This document shows positions 9,601 to 18,553 of a DNA stretch of 64,000 nucleotides, one piece after another. Under the pieces are notes generated by a model. The model was not told the DNA's origin. It searched no databases and saw nothing but the letters and a program-made list of their open reading frames with translations. Origin of the DNA: a bacterium (lineage in GTDB: Bacteria > UBA8248); assembly GCA_030922375.1 (NCBI GenBank), contig JAVEPB010000057.1, forward strand, positions 1 through 64,000, given 5' to 3'. The position numbers and the translations under genes are program-made. The first letter of the stretch is position 1; each line of letters begins with the position of its first letter.

Positions 9601-10107
9601 TCATTTCTTCTTGTGCTTCTTCAGCCATTCTTTTGTGTATCTTTGCGCTCTTTTAATAATTTTTCCGGCCATAAGCTTTCTAACGAAATCCCTACTTCGA
9701 ATGGCCGATGTTTTTCCGTGTATCACCGCGAGATCAAACCACATATGCGCAAACATATGATCTAGAGGAACACCACGGCCAACCATATACATTTTCCCCA
9801 GATCATTCTGCGCTTCCGGGTTTCCATGCTCCGCGGCTTTTCGGATCCACATCGCTGCTTCCGCGAAATCCTGAGGAACGCCCTCTCCCTTAAAATACAT
9901 CTTGCCCAGCATGTACTGCGCCTCTACGTTTTCCCCCTGCCCCGCAAGCGGCTCCCACTCTTTCAGCGCCGTTTCATAGTCTTTTTTTTCGTATGCCTCC
10001 ATTCCCTCATCGTACCCACCCCACGCACTCAGGAACGGACCAATCGCGGCCACGATAGAAATCCCAATGACAAAACATATCTTTCGGAACCGGGGAAGGT
10101 TCACCAT
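9601..10107 (-). CDS. Secreted Sel1-repeat protein
   Basis: This 168-residue protein starts with a signal peptide (positive RFRK, then a hydrophobic run to about residue 27). It continues with two or three Sel1-type repeats of about 36 residues: AQYMLGKMYFKGEGVPQDF and AQNDLGKMYMVGRGVPLDH are clear, and a degenerate unit precedes them. A lysine-rich tail ends the protein. Sel1 repeats are short alpha-solenoids that act as adaptors in the periplasm. The ATG at 10107 has an AAAGGG site upstream. No enzyme domain is present. Confidence 0.8.
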   Translation of the reverse strand: MVNLPRFRKICFVIGISIVAAIGPFLSAWGGYDEGMEAYEKKDYETALKEWEPLAGQGENVEAQYMLGKMYFKGEGVPQDFAEAAMWIRKAAEHGNPEAQNDLGKMYMVGRGVPLDHMFAHMWFDLAVIHGKTSAIRSRDFVRKLMAGKIIKRAQRYTKEWLKKHKKK

Positions 10108-10466
10108 GGAATTACCCTTTAACCGGAATTTTCAGAGACCTGCCTGCACATCAATAATTTACCAATAAAACAATTCGATTGAAATGCGAAAAATCCATGG
10201 GACGACTCCTGAAATTCACCCCTGCTTGGAGGATAACCGGAGCGATTCCCCTGCGTTCCACTATTATTCTCACTTGCCTAATCACCGGCCGGGGAAAAAC
10301 CTCAGGGCACAAAAGAGGGGGGCTTCGTTCATATCTCTAATCATTATACTTCATACAAATATCTAATCCGCTTCGGTATTTCCGGCAACACTTACGGGGC
10401 GGGCAGCCAACCACGTTTTCTCCCAGATATACGGTTAAAGACTTAAAATATACATCAAAGGGATGA
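10108..10466. other. Gene-poor stretch before a transposase remnant
   Basis: No supportable gene lies here. The right end (about 10440-10466) may contain a frameshifted, decayed continuation of the transposase fragment that follows: a MIAYDEKRFI reading at 10463 faintly recalls the DNGPEF region of IS3 transposases. Confidence 0.35.
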
Positions 10467-10769
10467 TCGCATACGACGAGAAAAGATTTATTTAGGGTCT
10501 GGGAGAGGGGCGTCTCGCTGGACCTCTCCCGGCCTGGAAAGCCTACGGACAATGCGATAATCGAATTGTTTCATGGAGGACTTCGAGGCGAATGCCTGAG
10601 CGTGAACTGGTTCTTGGCATTGAAGGATGCCCGGGCCAAAATCAAAATATGGAAGAAAGACTACAACAAATTCAAACCACACTCGTCGCTGGGAAACAAA
10701 ACGCCCAGCGAATTTGCCCGAACAGGCCTGGCTCGCCAGGACTGTTCGAATTCCGAGATGCTCACCTAA
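10467..10769 (+). pseudogene. IS3-family transposase (OrfB) C-terminal fragment
   Basis: The plus-strand reading contains the hallmark C-terminal part of an IS3-type DDE transposase: SRPGKPTDNAIIELFHG, then GECLSVNWFLALKDARAK, and YNKFKPHSSLGNKTPSEFA near the end, closed by a stop at 10767-10769. The third catalytic acid is the Glu of IIELF. The N-terminal catalytic domain and OrfA are missing and the frame is broken upstream by a stop at 10464, so this is a dead remnant. It marks a past insertion between the Sel1 gene and the lipoprotein gene. No flanking inverted repeats were identified. Confidence 0.8.
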
Positions 10770-10985
10770 TGCCAGGAACAGTTTTTAGAGAACCCTCAAA
10801 CGCTTTTACTTCCACTCCAATCAACTTTTCAAATTACTGGGCTAGGCTCCCCCGAGAGCCAACAACTCTGCCTCACCCGGCATTTGAGTATCCAAAATCA
10901 CTCATATTTCCTGTACTGGCAGGTGGGGTAGATTCAACCAACTCAACCTTGGGTGAATGGATAAAAAACGAAGTATCGCATGAAC

Positions 10986-11897
10986 TCACGGCAACAGCCG
11001 CCTTTTCAAGGCCGGGAAGTTCGTGAAATCGCCCCTCCCGGGGGGCGCGGACCCACGGGCATCATTAGCACATCGAAATCCCCGGACGAGGTTTCCCTCT
11101 CCAGGATTGATCCCCATCCGTTCGGCCGCCCGGAAGTACCTCGTCCTGGCGTCGTACCAGGAGCCTCCCCGAAGAACACGCCGTTTACCCGAATTTGGCC
11201 CCTTGGGATTACTTTTAGGGGCATTCCGGTAATAGTCTTTCTTGTACCAATCCTGCACCCACTCCCATACATTGCCCGCCATGTCCATCGCTCCGTAGGG
11301 ACTTTTGTGGGTGCTATAGCTCCGATCCACGGGGTGGACCTGATTGCCGCTGTTCCTGCTCCAAATAAGCTTTGAGCCGACCCATGAATTGCCCCAGGCG
11401 TATTTAAGGCCATCAGTTCCCCGGGCGGTTTTTTCCCACTCAGCCTCGGTGGGGAGGCGCTTGCCTGCCCAGCGACAGTAGGCTGCCGCGTCATTCCAGC
11501 TGATCTGGACAACTGGATGCTTCATCCGGTTGCGGTAGCTGCTTCCAGGGCCGGTTGGCGATTTCCAGCTTGAACCTCTTTTTACTATCCACATTTCACT
11601 GGAAAAGACCGACCCACCGCCGCTTTTTTCGGCGTCTGTTACATAGCCGCTGGATTCTACAAAGCGGGCGAACTTCTCATTTGTGACCGGATATTTATCG
11701 ATGTAAAACTCCTCCAGATAGACCCGCCGGCGGGGCTTTTCATCCTCACGCCCATTTTTGCTTCCCATGATGAACTCACCAGCGGAAACATGCACCATCG
11801 GTGCGCCATCGCTTCCGGCGATGGGGTCCGCCGCGGTGGAGGCGGGGCAGGCCCCGAGGATGAGCGCCAGGGGGAGGATAAGAATCCATAATCGCAT
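10986..11897 (-). CDS. Lipoprotein with formylglycine-generating-enzyme-like (SUMF1) domain
   Basis: The 303-residue product has a lipoprotein signal ending in LGAC (Cys17). From about residue 34 it has the FGE-sulfatase fold: AGEFIMGS, YPVTNEKFARFV, the conserved RLPTEAEWEKTARG, GNVWEWVQDWY and VLRGGSWYDA, ending in GFRC. The two cysteines that true formylglycine-generating enzymes use at the active site are not present in the RTRYFRAAERMG segment. It is therefore better read as a non-catalytic or differently acting member of the fold. It would be lipid-anchored outside the cytoplasm. The ATG at 11897 is preceded by a GAGG site. No sulfatase gene lies nearby. Confidence 0.85.
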   Translation of the reverse strand: MRLWILILPLALILGACPASTAADPIAGSDGAPMVHVSAGEFIMGSKNGREDEKPRRRVYLEEFYIDKYPVTNEKFARFVESSGYVTDAEKSGGGSVFSSEMWIVKRGSSWKSPTGPGSSYRNRMKHPVVQISWNDAAAYCRWAGKRLPTEAEWEKTARGTDGLKYAWGNSWVGSKLIWSRNSGNQVHPVDRSYSTHKSPYGAMDMAGNVWEWVQDWYKKDYYRNAPKSNPKGPNSGKRRVLRGGSWYDARTRYFRAAERMGINPGEGNLVRGFRCANDARGSAPPGRGDFTNFPALKRRLLP

Positions 11898-12461
11898 CGG
11901 AACGCCTCGAATCGTCAGGTTTATTAATGTTCACCGGAATGATGCGGCAGCGCCCTCACCATTTAGCTTATCAAAATCCGGCTTTTTTATCCTTCATAGG
12001 CGGCGTTTCTCGCCGCGAAGTCCCTAACCGGAAAAAGTCTTCATTCCTTTCGGAACGGCCCTTTCATCCAAAATCACGGTGCACGAGCGGTTCTCTCTCT
12101 TAAGGCCGGTATGGTTCACCCCAGAGGGCGGCGACTGGTCCTGTTCCAACGCAGGGCGTTCTTCCCCTCCCCGATCCAACTCTCCACATCTCCCCGGAGC
12201 GCTCGTGGATGTTAAAAATGAAAAAGGCGGCGTTGCCGCGAAAGCAAACAGGAGATGAAAACAGTTTGTCCCGAAATGGCCGCCATCGGTAACTTTCTTC
12301 TGGCTGTCGTTTGCCGGGTCCCCGATGGAATGGTTCGGCCAAAAGTAAGGCGAAGGGCGTCTTTTTGGCTGCCACGACACCCGCAAATCTGATGTCCTCT
12401 CGCTTATGAAATTTCGACCAATTATATCATATAGTTACGAAGAACCAGGCCTCTTTATGTT
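11898..12461. other. Divergent intergenic region
   Basis: About 560 bases between a minus-strand lipoprotein gene and a plus-strand membrane protein gene. The 120-residue open frame inside it (12024-12386, minus) has no recognisable domain and is not supported. Promoters for both flanking genes should lie here and just to its right. Confidence 0.4.
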
Positions 12462-12489
12462 TTGTTCCGCAGCCTTATTCGGGTATAAA
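12462..12489 (+). promoter_or_regulatory. Sigma70-type promoter for the plus-strand GT-C gene
   Basis: TTGTTC (12462-12467) and TATAAA (12484-12489) are 16 bases apart. Transcription would start near 12496, about 38 bases before the ATG at 12534, which has an AAGGAA ribosome-binding site. Confidence 0.45.
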
Positions 12490-12533
12490 ATGCGTCTTCC
12501 GATTCTTTTCCCGGAAAAGGAATTTTCCCGAAT

Positions 12534-13766
12534 ATGGAATCTTCGTTAATCGGCCAAAATTGGGGAAAGTACTTGGATTCCCCATGGGTTATTTTTGTCG
12601 CGGCCTTTCTTCTTCGGGCGCTCTATTTGTTTTGGCGCGGGCCCGAAAATTTCCAGGCTTCCGATACATCCAGCTACGAAGGCCTGAGCCTGAGTCTTCT
12701 CGCCGGCGAGGGATACGGTCTGGGCAACCCTTCGGCGCTCCGCCCCCCCGGCTACCCGCTTTTCCTCACGGCCACCTACTGGATATTCGGACTCAAGAAT
12801 CATCTCGCCGTCCAATTTTTCCATATCCTGATGGGCGCCGGAATCCCATTGCTCATGCGGGAAATCGGCCGGGAGATCAAGGACGAACCGACAGGAACCA
12901 TCGCCGCCTGGATCGGTGTTTTCCAAATAAACCTGATATTCTGGACCGGGTATATTTTGACGGAGGGGCTGTTCATCCCTTTCCTGGTTCTTACATTTTA
13001 TCTGGTGGTTCGCCTTCTAAAGCGGGACACGCCCCGGAACCTCGTTTTCGCGGGCCTGGCGATGGGAGCGCTCCTCCTGATACGCCCGTCGGCGGTGCCA
13101 TTCGTCGCCCTGGTTTTTCCCTGGTATGCATGGGTCAGACGGCGCCAGAAACAGAAAGTATTCTCCCCCCTTTGCGTCCTCATTTTTTCCGCCACGCTGG
13201 TGATGCTGCCCTGGGTGGCGAGAAACTATTCCGTATTCGACCGCTTCATACCCCTCACCACGGGAGGCCCGAGGGTCCTCCACTGGGGAATCCAGTGGAA
13301 TTCCGTGGACCGCGACAGGAATGCGGTTGGCCTCACCGACAAAAAGCACAGGACCGAACTTGAGAAAAGAGACGAATATATGCGCATATTCACCGCTTAC
13401 ATCAAAGAAAACCCGGGCCGGTACTTGAAACTCATGGTTCAGAAGGCCGCCGTTTTCTGGTCTCTTTATTTTCCCCAGTGGTCGGCCCGGCATAAAACCG
13501 TCAAAGGGGTATTCTTCGTAGTTATCTTCGGCTTATCTCTTCTCGGGCTCTTGTCATCGCGCTTGGATCGGGAATATGCCGCAATCTTTTGGATATATCT
13601 CCTGAGCACAACACTTCTCATCATGGTTACGGTCGTTGACTACGACAATCGGTTTCGCGTTCCCGTTGAGGCGATTTTGAGCGTAACCGCTGCGCTGGGC
13701 TTCTTCAGGGCAAGGGAGATTTGGGTGGGGCGCCGGAGGCAAAATCCGGCGGAAAAAAACGCCTGA
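12534..13766 (+). CDS. GT-C (GT39/PMT_2-like) membrane glycosyltransferase
   Basis: The 410-residue protein has about nine to ten membrane helices. Near residues 42-70 it has the family's external loop: SDTSSYEGLSLSLLAGEGYG and then RPPGYPLFLTATYW. The D..SY...L..L..G..Y......RPPGYP pattern is typical of ArnT/PMT_2-type enzymes that use polyprenyl-phosphate sugars. The substrate is probably a lipid A, polysaccharide or protein acceptor on the periplasmic side. The gene is the last plus-strand gene before the large minus-strand glycan locus and is convergent with the methyltransferase at 13814, with a stem-loop between them. An upstream promoter and ribosome-binding site are visible. Confidence 0.8.
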   Translation: MESSLIGQNWGKYLDSPWVIFVAAFLLRALYLFWRGPENFQASDTSSYEGLSLSLLAGEGYGLGNPSALRPPGYPLFLTATYWIFGLKNHLAVQFFHILMGAGIPLLMREIGREIKDEPTGTIAAWIGVFQINLIFWTGYILTEGLFIPFLVLTFYLVVRLLKRDTPRNLVFAGLAMGALLLIRPSAVPFVALVFPWYAWVRRRQKQKVFSPLCVLIFSATLVMLPWVARNYSVFDRFIPLTTGGPRVLHWGIQWNSVDRDRNAVGLTDKKHRTELEKRDEYMRIFTAYIKENPGRYLKLMVQKAAVFWSLYFPQWSARHKTVKGVFFVVIFGLSLLGLLSSRLDREYAAIFWIYLLSTTLLIMVTVVDYDNRFRVPVEAILSVTAALGFFRAREIWVGRRRQNPAEKNA

Positions 13767-13775
13767 GCAGGCTCT

Positions 13776-13806
13776 AAACGCCTTTTCGGCCAGCCGATCG
13801 GCGTTT
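13776..13806. terminator. Stem-loop between convergent genes
   Basis: AAACGCC (13776-13782) pairs with GGCGTTT (13800-13806). The hairpin lies between the ends of two convergent genes (13766 and 13814) and could act in both directions. T-runs are short, so strength is uncertain. Confidence 0.5.
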
Positions 13807-13813
13807 CAATCCG

Positions 13814-14545
13814 TTAAATTTTTTCCAACACCACAAGCGTTCGAAAAGAAATCATCCTGGCAAAGGGGCGCAGGGATTTTTCGATCAACCTCATCAGCGG
13901 CAAACACCCTTGGGGGATCAGCCCCGGAAATCCGTAACCGCCGCTGAGGGGATAGAGAATAAAGCTGAACAATTCCTTTCGGGAAATCTCAAGGCCGGGC
14001 CATCTTTTCTTGAATCGATCGGCCCGGCGCCAAAAGGTCAAGGTCGGGAGCGCTCCGTTTCCATCGAATGGAAGGGATCGGTCCGATGGCTCCGCCGGCG
14101 CGAACGGATCGGCTTTCATATTCACCGCCTCTTCGTGGATAAAGTTGTATACCAGGTAGGAAAGGAGGGAAACATACGGCTCCACCATGATGACCCGCCC
14201 GCCCGGAGAAAGCACCCGCTCGGCCTCATCCAGAAAGTTTCCGGGGTTTTCGATATGGTGAAAAACATCGAGCATGACGAGATTTCCGACGGAATTGTCC
14301 TTGAGCGGGATTCGCGCCGCATCCATCACAAGATCAATCCACGGCACCGAGACGATATCGGTGGTGATCACCCCCTTTTGAAATTCGGCGAACCGGCTCG
14401 GACCGCTACCGATTTCGACCGTCAAACCCGGCCCAAGCCGAGAGGCGATCATCTCGAACCATTCGCCGTACAATTCCCGAAGAAGCGGTTTGGACTCCCA
14501 CACCTCCCGGTGCCTTGCAAGCCGTTCATCAGCGGGTGTGGGCAC
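13814..14545 (-). CDS. Class I SAM-dependent methyltransferase
   Basis: The 243-residue protein is a compact Methyltransf_11-type enzyme. Motif I is VEIGSGPSRFAEF, followed by VSVPWIDLVMDAARIPL, then VMLDVFHHIENPGNFLDEA and LSPGGRVIMVEP. The second half contains hydrophobic stretches that may contact membrane lipids. The start is GTG with an AGGGAG site upstream. It follows the GT2 fusion gene by about 170 bases and probably acts on the same glycan or its lipid carrier. The acceptor is unknown. Confidence 0.8.
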   Translation of the reverse strand: MPTPADERLARHREVWESKPLLRELYGEWFEMIASRLGPGLTVEIGSGPSRFAEFQKGVITTDIVSVPWIDLVMDAARIPLKDNSVGNLVMLDVFHHIENPGNFLDEAERVLSPGGRVIMVEPYVSLLSYLVYNFIHEEAVNMKADPFAPAEPSDRSLPFDGNGALPTLTFWRRADRFKKRWPGLEISRKELFSFILYPLSGGYGFPGLIPQGCLPLMRLIEKSLRPFARMISFRTLVVLEKI

Positions 14546-14714
14546 GATTTCTCCCTATGCTCCTGAACTCCGATCCCAGGAATGCCTCTTCCGTTTCGGG
14601 AGTAATTAGGATGATCATTTCCGCGGGTGTTTCGCCACAAAATATCGGCGGGGATGTCAGGAATTCCGAATTGACCGCGCGAGCGCGGAGCGCCGGCCCA
14701 GCGAGCGCCGTCTT

Positions 14715-16169
14715 TTAAATGAATTTGAGTTTTCGCGCTGCCACCCAGCACATCCGCAGCAGCAGCCAGCCGTGTTGAAAACGGCTGATTTTGGTCGTTC
14801 CGTAGGTGCGCGCGTAGTAACGAACGGGCACCTGGACGATTTTCAAATTCATGCGAACCGCCCCGAAAATCAGATCGAAATCGCCGAAAGGATCGAAATC
14901 GCCGAAATATTTTCGTTCGGCGGCGAGGGTATTGTAGGTTTCCCTGAGGATGACCTTGGTGCCGCAAAGCGTATCTCGGAAAGGTTGCCCCAGCAGCCAG
15001 GTGAACAAGAGGCTAAATGCCTTGTTCCCTAGAATATTGAGGGTACGCATCGCCTGGTCCTCGAGGGGATAAACCAGGCGGGAACCGTTGGCGAATTCTC
15101 CCTTTCCCTCCGCCAGGACCCGATAGAACTTGGTCAAGTCCTCCGGGGCCACGGATAAATCGCTGTCCAGTATCATGAGGATATCACCCGTAGAGGCGGC
15201 GAATCCTTTTCGGACTGCGTCTCCTTTTCCCACTCCCGCGCCCTGATGAATCAAAAGCATTTCCATATCTTCCCGGCCCTGGGCGATGACGGACTCAATC
15301 GCCTCAACCGTGCCATCCGTCGAATTTCCATCGACAAACACAAGCTCTGCGCGGGGGCCCAGTTTCGGAATGCGACCCACCAGCTCCTGGATATTATCCC
15401 GCTCGTTTCGGGTCGGAATCATAATCGAGCACGAATATTCCTTCGCCTCGCCGGGCTGAGGGCCTTGGCGAACCACGAGGACATGAACAAGGGAAAGTCG
15501 ATGAATTAACGGCCAAGGCGACAGAACCCGGTTAAAAAACCAGGAGACCCCTGGGATATGAATGGGAACCAGAAGTTTATTGGCCCGCCGTACCACCTCC
15601 AAGTCGGCCAGAAACAACATGTTTTCCTGATCGGATGGAGCCAGCCAATTCTGCTCGCCCATGGGCTGTTTGAAACCGAACTTCTCCGCCAACTTGACGA
15701 TGGGCTCCCACAGGAAATTGTAAGAGGTGATGATGACCCGGGTTTCGGAGTGCATCACCCCCCGAAGCTGTTCAAACGCTTTCTGAACATCATCGAGCAA
15801 TCCGATGACATCTGAAATAATGATGTAGTCAAAAGGGCCCTCGAGCGGAAGATGTTCCGCGTAGCCTGCCACGAACCGGAGACCAGGGTATTTGCGGGAT
15901 GCCATTTTGACCGCTTCGGGACTGATATCCACACCAACGCCAAATGAAGGCTCCACCGCCGCCAACAGATCTCCCTCAGCGCAACCGATTTCCAGAACCC
16001 GCCGGCCGGCGGGAATAAGCTGGCGGCAGTAATTCTCCATTGCGGCGTGATAGGAAGCGCCAGACGATTTCCATTTTCCCCGCTCGGCTGCCTGTTTGTC
16101 GAAAAATTTTCGGCGCGCGGAAAGCCTGGAAAATATGTCGAATTTCTTTGGAGCAGTTGAAGCGGCCAT
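14715..16169 (-). CDS. Methyltransferase-glycosyltransferase (GT2) fusion
   Basis: One 484-residue frame joins two enzymes. Residues about 1-230 are a class I methyltransferase (VLEIGCAEGDLLAAV, then VGVDISPEAV and YIIISDVIGLL). Residues about 245-484 are a GT-A glycosyltransferase of the GT2/DPM1 type: CSIMIPTRNERDNIQELV, LVFVDGNSTDGT and the metal-binding LMILDSDLSVAPED. DPM1-like enzymes load sugars onto polyprenyl phosphate, which would feed the GT-C proteins nearby. The ATG overlaps the stop of the fucose synthase gene by one base, so the two are co-transcribed. A GC-rich hairpin at 14675-14688 follows the stop. Confidence 0.85.
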   Translation of the reverse strand: MAASTAPKKFDIFSRLSARRKFFDKQAAERGKWKSSGASYHAAMENYCRQLIPAGRRVLEIGCAEGDLLAAVEPSFGVGVDISPEAVKMASRKYPGLRFVAGYAEHLPLEGPFDYIIISDVIGLLDDVQKAFEQLRGVMHSETRVIITSYNFLWEPIVKLAEKFGFKQPMGEQNWLAPSDQENMLFLADLEVVRRANKLLVPIHIPGVSWFFNRVLSPWPLIHRLSLVHVLVVRQGPQPGEAKEYSCSIMIPTRNERDNIQELVGRIPKLGPRAELVFVDGNSTDGTVEAIESVIAQGREDMEMLLIHQGAGVGKGDAVRKGFAASTGDILMILDSDLSVAPEDLTKFYRVLAEGKGEFANGSRLVYPLEDQAMRTLNILGNKAFSLLFTWLLGQPFRDTLCGTKVILRETYNTLAAERKYFGDFDPFGDFDLIFGAVRMNLKIVQVPVRYYARTYGTTKISRFQHGWLLLRMCWVAARKLKFI

Positions 16170-17110
16170 TATCCCTGTCTGTGGTTTCTAAACCATTCGA
16201 TTGTGTTTTTCAGGCCATGCTCGAAGCTCGTTTGTGCCTGAAACCCGAATTTCGCGGCGCGATCAACACTGACGGATCGCCGCGGCTGTCCGTCGGGCAT
16301 GGAATCGTCCCACCGAATTTTTCCCTCAAATCCGGTTAACCGGGCAATCAGGCCGGCGAGATCTTTGATCGATATTTCCGTTCCCGATCCCAGATTCACC
16401 GGCTGGGGCTCGTTATAGTGCTCCGCACCGAGAAGAATGCCTTCGACGCAATCATCTACGTAAAGAAACTCCCGGGTGGGACTTCCTGTTCCCCAAAGAA
16501 CAATCTCCTCTTTTTTCCCTTCCATCGCCTCGAAACACTTCAAAATCATTGCGGGAATCACGTGGCTTGATTTGGGGTCGAAATTATCTCTGGGCCCATA
16601 GAGATTCGTGGGAACCAGGGATATGGAATTAAAACCATACTGACGGGCATAACAGTCCGATTGCACAATCAACATTTTCTTTGCCAGCCCGTATGGGGCA
16701 TTGGTCTCTTCGGGATACCCGTTCCAGATATCCTCCTCGCGAAACGGTATGGGACAAATTTTGGGATAAGAGCAAACCGTCCCTACAATGATCATTTTCT
16801 CCACACCTTTTCGGTACGCCAAATCAAGAAGCTGAACACCCATCATCAGGTTATCGTAGAAAAAGGACGCCGGGTTCTCGCGATTCGCCCCGATTCCACC
16901 CACCACAGCGGCCAAATGTAAAATGATGTTCGGCCGCGCCTCGTCAATCAGGCGGTCTATGTCCTGGGTCTTTCGAAGGTCGTACTCCTGGCTCCTCGGG
17001 ACAAAGAGATTTTCCGGATTGTAGGTTTTGAGACGTTCGACAAGATGACTTCCCAAAAATCCGCTTCCCCCCGTTACCACAACACGGCGGCCGGCCCAAA
17101 ATTCGCTCAT
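16169..17110 (-). CDS. fcl: GDP-L-fucose synthase
   Basis: The 313-residue protein is an extended SDR with an N-terminal [16 protein letters not shown] nucleotide-binding motif. The family-specific [15 protein letters not shown] segment and the catalytic YGLAKK (Tyr-x-x-x-Lys) follow, and [15 protein letters not shown] is also typical. It converts GDP-4-keto-6-deoxymannose to GDP-L-fucose by epimerisation and reduction. The partner GDP-mannose 4,6-dehydratase (gmd) is not in the window and must be elsewhere. The length is normal. The ATG at 17110 has an AGGAA site. It leads the pair with the methyltransferase-GT2 fusion. Confidence 0.9.
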   Translation of the reverse strand: MSEFWAGRRVVVTGGSGFLGSHLVERLKTYNPENLFVPRSQEYDLRKTQDIDRLIDEARPNIILHLAAVVGGIGANRENPASFFYDNLMMGVQLLDLAYRKGVEKMIIVGTVCSYPKICPIPFREEDIWNGYPEETNAPYGLAKKMLIVQSDCYARQYGFNSISLVPTNLYGPRDNFDPKSSHVIPAMILKCFEAMEGKKEEIVLWGTGSPTREFLYVDDCVEGILLGAEHYNEPQPVNLGSGTEISIKDLAGLIARLTGFEGKIRWDDSMPDGQPRRSVSVDRAAKFGFQAQTSFEHGLKNTIEWFRNHRQG

Positions 17111-17344
17111 ATATTATATGTTCCTGTTCAAGAAAGAAGACCGATTCATTCGATCCCTTCGGGAAATATCACTTACCGTGCTTTTGGCGACCAGAATTAT
17201 GCATTGTTCATCCGGCCATTTCAAATGATCGGCCCCGTTCTGTCGGGCCATCCGAGAGTATTTATAAAAGAACCCACCAAATCGGAGTTTGGGGAAATTC
17301 CGAGGTGATAACTGGGAAAATCGCCCTTTTTGGGATACCTCCCG

Positions 17345-18496
17345 TCACTTGCCGCATTTCCCTTTGCCGAGCCATCCGAGTTTCCTTAATTTGGAATCCA
17401 GCGCCTCTGCAACGAGGCGATGGCCCGCCTCGTCCCAATGGGAATCGTTCTTCCAGCGGCCCTTTCGCCCGGAGCGGAGAAACTCCCTCCGGAATTTTTT
17501 CTTAACCGAAACGCATTCAATCGAATGCTTTTGGCACAAGTTTCCAATTTTCTCTCCCGTCGGATCGCGGTAGAAGCTCGCTTTCGGATCGTCGAAATTA
17601 ATCGTATTCGAGTCCTGAATCGCCTTGAGAAATTTCGCCCCATCCTTCTCCACGGCACGCTTCCACCTCAGCAAAATTCTTTCATGGAGGTTCCAAGCGA
17701 TGGGGCCTGGAATTTGATCCAGATATGCCTGCCGTCCTCCCTCAGCAAGCCGGGCCGCCTTGACTACCCTGGGACGATTACCAATGATCCTATCCCGCCT
17801 CAACAAATAAGGAACCGTCCTGATCGCATGATAAATATCGAACCTCCTCACAATATCGAGGATGAATATTTTCCACTTCGGATGTTCGCTTTGCCGCGAA
17901 GGAACGAACACCAACTTATCTTTACCTTCCATCATGAACCTTGGCTTGAGGGATTTTTTTAAATTTTCGTTTAAGTCATTGTAAACCATTACATAGACGA
18001 CAATGTCCGGCCTGAATTTCCTCGCAAACTTCTCGTAAAGAATCAAATGTTGAGCGGTCCCCATGCCGGACATCCCCATTGGAATTACCTCCCAGTCCAT
18101 ACAATCCGGCCTTTCTCTGTTGATTAATTTCTCCAACCCAAACGACATCAAGTCGTCCAGGTTTTTTATCTGGGGCGCCTCCACAAACGAATCACCGATA
18201 ATTAATATTCGTTTACTTTTTTTTTGCAGCGTTCGATTTTGATCGTGATATCCAAAATTATTGGCAACGAACCGTACATCGTAGTTATTCAGACGAACAA
18301 AACGATTAATGCCCCCAGGATAAAATCTTGTTCTTTCCGGCGTGAATTGATATTGAAACGAATGAATTGACATGAATTCGGATATAAAAAATTCAACGAT
18401 TCCAAAAGTCAGCAAACAGGCGCCAAGAGCAAGAAGTATTTTCGAGCGATATTTTCGTATCACGACACGAACACTCCCCCAAAAACCGAATATCAT
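17345..18496 (-). CDS. Membrane-anchored SGNH/GDSL hydrolase family protein
   Basis: The 383-residue protein has one transmembrane helix at about residues 19-40 and then a periplasmic SGNH domain. The block I serine is in ILIIGDSFVEAP (Ser103), and the C-terminal DSHWDEAGH segment carries the Asp351/His353 pair. Similar proteins in polysaccharide loci (AlgX, AlgJ, DltD types) add or remove acyl groups on exported glycans. No MBOAT acyl-donor protein lies next to it, so an esterase role is equally possible. It is separated from the O-antigen ligase-like gene by 57 bases and is likely co-transcribed with it. Confidence 0.8.
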   Translation of the reverse strand: MIFGFWGSVRVVIRKYRSKILLALGACLLTFGIVEFFISEFMSIHSFQYQFTPERTRFYPGGINRFVRLNNYDVRFVANNFGYHDQNRTLQKKSKRILIIGDSFVEAPQIKNLDDLMSFGLEKLINRERPDCMDWEVIPMGMSGMGTAQHLILYEKFARKFRPDIVVYVMVYNDLNENLKKSLKPRFMMEGKDKLVFVPSRQSEHPKWKIFILDIVRRFDIYHAIRTVPYLLRRDRIIGNRPRVVKAARLAEGGRQAYLDQIPGPIAWNLHERILLRWKRAVEKDGAKFLKAIQDSNTINFDDPKASFYRDPTGEKIGNLCQKHSIECVSVKKKFRREFLRSGRKGRWKNDSHWDEAGHRLVAEALDSKLRKLGWLGKGKCGK

Positions 18497-18553
18497 GCCT
18501 CTGATAATAAATGATTCTGGACCGGTCCAATGCTGCCGGATATTATTCTGCGA

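Noticed and set aside
12024-12386. 120-residue minus-strand frame in the divergent intergenic region
   Set aside because: Low-complexity, basic and proline-rich translation without any family pattern, and a competing frame covers the same bases.
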